Source of the DNA: Poecilobothrus nobilitatus
Taxonomy: Eukaryota > Arthropoda > Insecta > Diptera > Dolichopodidae
Length of the DNA: 64,000 nucleotides
Direction of reading: 5' to 3'
Assembly: GCA_947095535.1 (NCBI GenBank)
Contig: OX352772.1
Coordinates: 316,892,018 to 316,956,017, forward strand
The position numbers and the translations under genes are program-made. Each line of letters begins with the position of its first letter. The first letter of the stretch is position 1. Below are positions 56,430-64,000 of this stretch, piece by piece. The notes beneath the pieces were generated by a model. It was given only the letters and a program-made list of their open reading frames with translations. It was not told where the DNA came from and ran no database searches.

Positions 56430-56835
56430 AGGGTTAAAGATGGAGAAAAAGTTATTAGGTACTAATTATAGGGCTTGAAAAGGTGTCTCGAAATATGCTA
56501 TAAAAAGTACCCCAAATATAGGGTGTTTCAAAAAAAAATTGAGTTTGAAACATAATTTTTGCATTTTAAATCATTTTAAACCTCCATAACTTTGAAATTG
56601 TTGGGGTTATAGAATCATTAGGGCATACAAATTAAACTTAACAAGTTCAAGTAAGTAAGTAACTCTATAAAACAAGTAACAAGTAACTCTATAAAATACA
56701 TTTTTTTTTTGTCTCTCTTATAGTAAGCGGTTCAAAAGTTGTAGATTTTTTTTTGAGCAGTCCCTTAAAAAATCTTTAACCCCTCATATCTCGCAAAGGA
56801 TCCAGAATAGTGTAGTTTATATTTTTTATTTTTCT
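56430..56835. repeat. Possible decayed dispersed repeat
   Basis: GGGTTAAAGATGGAGAAAAA (56434), AAATATAGGGTGTTTCAAAA (56513), ACCTCCATAACTTTGAAATT (56579) and TTAACCCCTCATATCTCGCA (56778) read like the 'GTTAAAGATAGAGAAAAA' and 'ATAACT' modules of the other fly repeats here. No copy with ends could be paired to it. A local duplication (AGTAACTCTATAAAACA then AGTAACTCTATAAAATA) lies at 56659-56700. Confidence 0.3.
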
Positions 56836-56839
56836 AGCA

Positions 56840-58310
56840 GAGAATTTTAATTTGCTCTGGCAGGCTCTGGCAGTATTTTGATGTATATCGTTATTATAAA
56901 TTTCAATAGATATTTCGAAATAAATCAAATGACAGCATTTGAATTTGAACGCGCTCCATTCAAACAGGAACATAATTTATATACACTTATATACCCTTGC
57001 ATACAAGTTACATCTAGAGTCCTCAATGCATTAACGCGTTTTGTAAAGTGTTTCAATTTTTTTTTTTTCCCCCTTCAAATGTTGTATAACTTGCACCGCA
57101 AATATTTTGCTTGATAATTGCATAGTTTTAACATAATTATTTATAAATTTATTTTTACGTCTTCTTGTTACCCGCTAATCAGTTTGTTGTTGTTGTTGTA
57201 GTTTATATTTTTGGAAGATTCATATGAAAAAGAGTTTTAGTATAAGGTAAGAAAAAATACCTAAGTGCTGTAGATATTTGTAAAATAATTGATTAAAACT
57301 GTTTAGATTCAGCACCTTTAAAAACACCTATTGTTATGGAAATCATTCCTTATTCGCACATCTAATAAGCATATCTATAACTTTAATCAATAGATCCACA
57401 TTCACCTAAGTTTGAAATAATTAAATTTTTTAAGTCAACTTTTCGATTAGTTCGAAAGAGCTTTCTGGTTTAAGTATTTTCCTTTGTTTTTGTTTCAGTG
57501 ATAAAACTAAAATGAAAATTAAAAGATAAAAAATATATGCGTATATATACGATAGTTAAGCAAATGGAAAGACAAGAAAATTTAAGTTAAGACTATTTTA
57601 ACATAATATATAAAATAATTTAAGTATATTTCCTAAACATACATATTCAAATGATTGCAAACCATGATATAATCTCTCTAATAATTCAGTCAAAAAATAA
57701 AAAAAAAAATTCAACCCTCTTAAAATTTCATCTAAACGATAATCATTCAACTAATGCTCATATTAAACACCAAGTTTTTCAATTTCATTATGATGAAATT
57801 TTTCATCATTAATTATTACAGTTTCATCTAAATTGTAATTTTTCATATTTAAACCTAAAATTTTGGTAACAAAAATTTTCTTAGTAGAATTTTTAGACAA
57901 GAAACAATATAAAGCAGTTAAAATTCTTTAATTCGTACATGTATTATCTATACGTAAGTATAAATGTATCAGAAAATTGCTGACATTATCAGAAATTAAT
58001 TTTCATTTTTTTTTTCCTAATTATTTTTCCAAAACAAAGAAAAATTTCTCGTACATTTTTATTTATAGAAAGAGTGCCACAGATTTGAAAGATTGCAAGA
58101 TGCAAGATTAAAACGAAATTAAAAGTTGAAAATTCTAAATATTTCTATAAATAAATTGTTTCAATAAAATTCTGATTGTTGGAAAAATTTGGCATATTTA
58201 AAAATTATATTAAGAACTCAAAGTAAATAGTATTACAACCTGTAAATATAGGTTTCAACAACAAGCCAATACACTCATACAATAATTTTATATTAATACT
58301 TACGGTGTGG
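56840..58310. other. AT-rich spacer
   Basis: Opposed frames at 56776-57114 overlap each other and have no domain. A GTTGTTGTTGTTGT run lies at about 57185-57198. Confidence 0.4.
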
Positions 58311-58315
58311 CTAAA

Positions 58316-58760
58316 TGCACCTGTTTTACATTAAATCTTAACCCCAAATTAGACTCTTATGCCTAAATCTCCGCAATATGGGTAATGTAAAAGGTGTTTT
58401 AACGGGACATTGCCCGACCCGTAGACATAACAACACAGAACGTTAGAATTTCTCTTGTGTGACTTTTGCAGAAACTGTAAAGATTACGAGGGAGAGTAGT
58501 CAATCTTTCACCTGTTGTAAAAATGCCCAGCTTTTTTTCTGAAAAGAAGGAACTTTCTGAGGGAATTTTTTTTAAATAACCTTTTCGATCTGTTGGAGGT
58601 GAACTTAATCAATTTACCGCTGTGCTTTACTAAGAAGCGCCCAATGGTTTTAATTAGAAGAAAATACTGATCCAGAATACCACAACGGAACTACAATGGT
58701 CTAAAAGTGAATCTGCAGGACGCATATAAACCTACCTACATATAATAAGAAAGCTTTTAG
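58316..58760. other. GC-richer unidentified segment opened by an inverted repeat
   Basis: TGCACCTGTTTTACATTA (58316-58333) pairs with TAATGTAAAAGGTGTTT (58383-58399). The following 350 bp (CATTGCCCGACCCGTAGACA, AGATTACGAGGGAGAGTAGT, AGCGCCCAATGGTTTTAAT, CCACAACGGAACTACAATGG) are richer in G+C than any nearby DNA, with no long frame. This resembles the 3' UTR of a fly LINE, but no tail or RT motif was found. Confidence 0.3.
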
Positions 58761-58764
58761 TTTG

Positions 58765-60990
58765 ATAACGTTCTTCGCCTATTGATCAATTTTAAACTTA
58801 ACTGAAAATTATAGTTACAAAGCATTAATTTTAGTATCCTATAACAAATAGAAGAAAAATCTGTTAAAAATTAACTTTCTGAAGGTCACGTAATGATTAA
58901 GGATTACAATAAATTACGTTTTTAGTAATTAGTAATATGCAGTCTTATTAGAAGAGTACAAGAACGCCTCAAAAAAAGTTTTACAAAAATGTTATGTTAT
59001 GTTAAGCATTTCAATCTTATAACTCTTATCCCTTGACTAGCCATCCGTCGTTTTTGTTCCCTTTTTTTTTGTGGGACACCTTCTATTTATATAATATAAT
59101 ATAGTCAATACCATCACTTTCATTCTGGCAGCTCATTCATATTTCGTAGATATTCTCATTGATTTAATCAAATGGGAATATATTAATATGATATGATAAG
59201 ATGTGATAGGATGCGATTAAATGTCATGTGATTAATACAAATCAATTAATAAACTCAGTAATATTAGAATTTAATATTTGAATTGTCATATTAATTTAGA
59301 TCCCTTCAGATTTAACAGTGTAACATTGTAACTGTACATATATGATATTATTAAAGATTCTTCTTATATAAATTTTATAATATACTCTTTCAATTGCAGG
59401 CGTTTCTAATTGCTTAGAGGTGTGCTTGTTTTTTGTTCTTTTCATTGTATAATTAAACGAAATTTGTCAATTTTTTTTTCTATTGAACTAAATTTAAGGC
59501 AATTTGTTCTGAGAATTAATTATACATACTTATAAGAAGTTTTTGTTAAGGGTATGACTAAAAAATTATTAATTATTATTAAACGTTTGATTATTTTAAA
59601 GATCTGAATTGATTGCTTAAGGCAAACGTTAGTCATGTATTTAAAAAAAAAAAAAGTTTTCTTGTTTTAGTTTCTTGTAAATCTTATATTATACAAAGAA
59701 AAATATGAAATTCTAAATTTGAAGGAGTGAGAAAAATTATTTTTCATAATCAATTAATTTAATATCATATAGGAACTGAGTGACGCTTTTTGTATTTATA
59801 AATTAGTACGCAAAGTAATTTAAAGTATTTTTACTTAACAATTAATGAAATTAATTTTTTTTGTATAAGTTATTGTTCTCTTAGGATAATGAAATATTGA
59901 TATCTGTCTAGCTTAATATTTTATTTACAAATTTTCCGTTATATGCTAATTTGATATTGCAATATTATTCTGAAGCTTGTTTTTTTATCAGAAAATTGGG
60001 ACTGAGTAAATGCTGTTACTCCGTTATTTTAGGCACATAATTAATTACTTTAAACGAATATATTAATTATATAAACCTTTAGAAAATTCCCCTTTCTTCA
60101 TTAGCACTTTTCAAAATTTATGTTCATTAAAGTATTCCCAGCTTTTATAATAAATTTATAACTATATGGTTTAGTTTCTATGTTGAAATTTTGTTATTCT
60201 TAGGCCGTGTCCGAAACTGTCGTACTTCGAACTAAATATTATCTATTCGCACTAAATTAATACCAAAAAACTCAGAAAATTATTTAGTGCTTTCGAAAAT
60301 TGTGCATTAAATTGTCTGATCGCACTTGATTATCTGTCAATCTTTTAGTGTTGTCTCGACTACACTAAATGTTCGGCAAATATACATTTCAACAGCAAAA
60401 AATTTAAAATAAAGGGAACCCTCCCCGCTTAATAAATTGTTGAAATCTTGATTTTGAAATCAACTCTAAAATGTCTTTCAATTATTTTTTTACATACATA
60501 TTTAAATATTCAAACTTTTAAAATAGTAGGGCCAGGTGTCCCCAAACCCCGGATAATTAAAATTTTGTAAATACTGTAACAAATACAATTTTTTTTTTTG
60601 TGGGGACAAATAAGATATTGAAAAAATAAGTTATTAAAATAATAAGATTTAAAACAAATAAAATTAAAAAAATTAAAATTTTGGTACGCTTCCTATGCTT
60701 TAATTTTGATTATGGACGGATAAATTTTGATAACTTATGTAAAATAACTTGTTAAATAACAAAGTATAAGTATGAGCAGGTTACATGAAAATCTAAAAAA
60801 GATTTTTCAATAAAGATGATAAAATTTCTATTTCGCTTTCCTTTTCATTCATTCAATTGTCGAATCTGTTTTATTTTACAACCTTGTTAACCATTTATGT
60901 ATCAATTGTTTATTTCAAGATTATAACCAGAAAACTAAAATCGAATGTCTGCTTGGAAAAACTTTTGAGCTTGTACTACGTATTATGTAG
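58765..60990. other. AT-rich spacer
   Basis: Nothing recognised apart from simple runs and GATATGATAAGATG-type text near 59190-59220. Confidence 0.4.
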
Positions 60991-60993
60991 ATA

Positions 60994-61708
60994 TACAGTA
61001 AAAACCGTTTAAAAAGAAATTGAAGGAACCATCATGATTAGATCTTTTTAAAAGGTTGATGTTATGAAAGGTTCTTATTTTTTCATATAACAAAAAAATA
61101 AAAAAGCATAATTCTTATATTTTTCAAATTACATAATTATTATGTACATAACAGAATTTATGTCGCAGTAGTATCTATAAACAATATTTATAAAAATAAG
61201 TTGTAATTTTTGCTATTTTGACTAAACTATGGTTTTCATTTAATGCAACAAATTATTTAAGTTCCAAATTGAATCTAAACTTTTAGAAATTGTTGGGTTC
61301 CTAAAATCGCATTACTACTTAAAATTTGATCAATTGTTAATTGTTAAAAGATAAAATTTTTTTGTTAATTGAAACAAACCGTTTTTAATGTCCACCTTTT
61401 GAGTTTACATTTAAAACAATTAAAAAAAAAAAAAAAATTGCTCCCTTTAAATATCATTGCAATAAACGATCTACAAACAGTAGTGAAGTATCAGTTTAAG
61501 ACTTATAAATCAATTTTTGGTATTATGTGATGTTGATTTTAAAATCAGGTGTTCAAGAATTTGTTTAGCAGAGGTTCCACTATTTTTAAACGGATCATAA
61601 CGGATTATATGGAAATACCTCTCCTAACATCAAAAGGAGATATGAATTTTTTTCGTTATAACTCATATGATGTCTTAAACGGTGTCGTTATATACGGTCT
61701 GTACTGTA
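60994..61708. mobile_element. Pogo-like non-autonomous element with TA duplication (711 bp)
   Basis: The left end is TA then CAGTAAAAACCGTTTAAAAA (60994 on). The right end, read on the minus strand from 61708, is TA then CAGTACAGACCGTATATAAC. About 18 of 24 bases agree, and both ends abut TA, the target used by Tc1/mariner/pogo elements. Subterminal words also mirror (GATGTTATGAAAGGTTC on the left; GATGTTAGGAGAGGT on the minus strand at the right). The interior has no transposase frame. CAGT..A.ACCG termini are typical of pogo/Tigger-type MITEs. Confidence 0.62.
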
Positions 61709-61739
61709 ATATTTAGGTTTTTCTAATAAAACGAGCTAT

Positions 61740-62750
61740 TTTTTTTCATTTATAACAAATACATATGTATATATTATTATTATCAATTCAATTTTAATGA
61801 ACCATCATATGTACAAAATTATCTTTTAGGATAATAATATTATCCTTACATGTTTATCATTTTATTACAAAATTTAAACAAAAAAAAAAAGGCAATATTT
61901 TATGATAAATTACACAAAATTTAATTCAATTCAAAAAATGTTATATACGTTTTTTTTTGGTACTGGTTTTAAATGCACGATTATCATATCAATTTCTCAA
62001 AATTTACAATATACTTACATAATTTTTTTTTTTTTTTTTGAAATTTCATTTTTATCTTATTATAAAATCATAAAATTGAAATAATAGAGCATAAAATATG
62101 TATGTATAATGTATATAAAAAAATAAAAATATTTTTATTATTCTACCCTCATACAAACAATTTAAAATCAAAGACAAAAAAAATATACATATTATTCACA
62201 ATAATCAATCAATTTACCTATGGTTTTTCTCGTTATTACAATAATTGTGAATTTAAATTTTTTTACAAATATCTACAATAAAAATTTGATTTAAAAGAGA
62301 ATTGTTATCAAAATTTTAGTTTTAGTCGGTAATTTCTTTAAACGTTGTTATAATAACAATAATCGATTTTAAATATTTTATTGAATTACAATTATTTTTT
62401 GTTTTTAGAAAAATGAAGTTTTAACGGTAAAAACACAGTTTGCTTATAAGCATCACCTATGAATATCATTGGTTGATGTATTTTTAAAGAATAATCAAAA
62501 CTTTTCAATTTGACATTTTATCAGTTAAAAAAAAATGTTTGCTGTCACAAGAAATGTCCATGAAATTCGAAGATATCATACATACATATGATTTTATCAG
62601 TATATCTAATAAGAGTAGGCTAAAATCGAAATCAGAAAAATGTTTGTAACAAAAGACTGTAAGAACTAAAGTAAATGCAGACTTAAAAATCGATATTTTT
62701 CTAGATTGAATTGGGGACAAAATTTTATTTTATATGTGATATTTTATATA
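61740..62750. other. AT-rich spacer
   Basis: Contains AGGATAATAATATTATCCT (near-palindrome) at about 61828. Chance frames at 61902-62084 and 62505-62720. Confidence 0.4.
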
Positions 62751-62754
62751 TGCA

Positions 62755-62837
62755 TATAGGTAAGTGTTAGAATTTTTTATTTTTGGTGGCCATATTCCAT
62801 TGCAAAAAAGAATAAAAAATTCTAATACTTGCCTATA
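62755..62837. repeat. Near-perfect 27-bp inverted repeat, 83-base hairpin
   Basis: TATAGGTAAGTGTTAGAATT then TTTTATT (62755-62781) pairs with AATAAAAAATTCTAATACTT then GCCTATA (62811-62837). 25 of 27 positions pair, and the two changes still allow G-U pairs. The loop is 29 bases and holds GGTGGCCATATTCCATTGC. It could be a foldback element remnant or a transcribed hairpin. Confidence 0.65.
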
Positions 62838-62839
62838 AT

Positions 62840-64000
62840 GTCGTAATAAAATTTTGTTGTCAACTTAATTTAGAAAAAGCTTTTAAAACATAGTGGTAGA
62901 AAGCTTTTCATACAATTGAAACATCTATATGTGTATGATTGAAGCTAACCAAACTATGTAACGCAATCTGTTATAAGAACACTCTACTATTATCTTTATT
63001 AGATAGTATTTATTAAATCGTTTTTTTTTTTCAGACAAACAGACATTAAATATTCAGTGATAAATGAAATTAAAATAATATTTTATTATTATCAATCATA
63101 AATGCATTTTTATCCGAATCAACGGATCATTTAATCAAAAATCTATAGTATATATGACACAATTATAATGATAATATGTTACTGGGATAGTCAAAAGATG
63201 TTGATGATGATACTGATATAATGTTACTATCACATTATTCAATTGCTGCATATACATTAAATTTTCACATTGAACAATTCTACTGTTTTTTATTTTTATT
63301 AAATGAACCAATAAAGTAATCAATTTATCAATGTTTTATTTTTTAAATTACTTTTGCATTTATAGTAAATAAGTTATAACTATATAAGCATATATAAAGA
63401 CAGTTTTGAACAAAATAATTTGTATACAAATTCATTCATATATATACTATAAAAATGTATTTATATTTATTGTCGGCTAATGATTTAATTCTGACAGTTC
63501 TAATGAACAACTAAATAACCTCAATATTATGTGATTATTGACCAAGTCTTTTAGGAGAACACTTAACCTTTAGCAGTAGCAGCACAAGGATTAGAGAAAA
63601 TTTTAAATTTATATCAGCCATGTATTTTCTACAGTTGTACTATTTTTTCATACCTCCCTTCAACTGTCAAATGTTTGTAGAATAGTATAAGAGTTAACCA
63701 TTTTGCTATTGACTAATTTAGCAGAGGCGATTGCATGATGTCAAGAATGTAGTTCAAAAGAACTTAACTTACCTAGTAAACTTAAAGAAATTTAAAAATA
63801 TTATGTATTAATAATTTTCCATGTGTTTACAGATTATTAAAATGGTATTATATTAATTATTTTTATATATAAAGTGGTGCCTCTCTAGAATAAACACTAG
63901 GTAGTAATTTTTATGAACTATTTCTAGACACCCTCTTCTTTTCAATATTGGAAATATATTTACAAAAACACAATGTTGTTAAAATTGCACACTCCACTAT
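62840..64000. other. AT-rich spacer to the window end
   Basis: No repeat or gene recognised; the minus-strand frame at 63135-63323 shows no domain. Confidence 0.4.

Noticed and set aside
56513..56560. GGGTGTTTCAAAA as a mariner-type terminal repeat
   Set aside because: No matching inverted end within about 1.5 kb.

Overview
This is a very A+T-rich, gene-poor eukaryotic window (by eye about three quarters A+T, not counted), packed with homopolymer A and T runs. I find no intact protein-coding gene, rRNA, tRNA gene or CRISPR array. Almost everything that can be identified is the decayed remains of mobile elements. The set fits an insect and most likely a fly (Diptera): a DINE-1/INE-1-like Helentron derivative at 33024-34355 (TATACCCTACAC start, GATTTAGCGATGTCCGTCCG block, internal tandem array, ACTTGTTTT end), a mariner-superfamily transposase pseudogene, 5'-truncated non-LTR retrotransposons and several tRNA-derived SINE families. 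Species and chromosome position cannot be read from the sequence. The window may be a large intron or an intergenic gap; two weak exon candidates (46175-46212, 48513-48655) favour an intron but do not prove it.

Layout. 0-2.3 kb: an inverted RTE-type LINE tail, then a forward jockey/CR1-type LINE tail with poly-A. 3-6 kb: two copies of a dispersed repeat called 'family B' here and a candidate hAT-like non-autonomous element with an internal hairpin. 6-10 kb: AT-rich filler. 10-16 kb: LINE 3' ends, copies of two SINE families, another B copy and a three-unit tandem repeat. 17-24 kb: three B copies, a perfect 25-bp inverted repeat, a tandem SINE pair and a possible retroelement gag scrap. 23-33 kb: pogo-like remnant, four 'family A' repeats (one holding a nested B copy), a hairpin and a TIR element at 31673-32287. 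33-34.4 kb: the Helentron-like element with seven 142-bp repeats. 35-42 kb: mostly filler, with a 90-bp LINE insertion flanked by a clean 12-bp target duplication and a pre-miRNA-sized hairpin. 42.8-45.4 kb: the mariner pseudogene and a repeat cluster ('family E'). 45-49 kb: exon candidates, CRE-like sites and a SINE. 49-63 kb: two copies of a second Helentron-like family ('D'), three TIR-bounded or TIR-like elements and another hairpin.

There is no operon or pathway here. The relationships that can be read are insertional: which element landed inside which, and which lineages are repeated. Family letters A-E and SINE numbers are labels of my own, not database names. All similarity statements come from reading by eye and from recall of family motifs; no database search was run.
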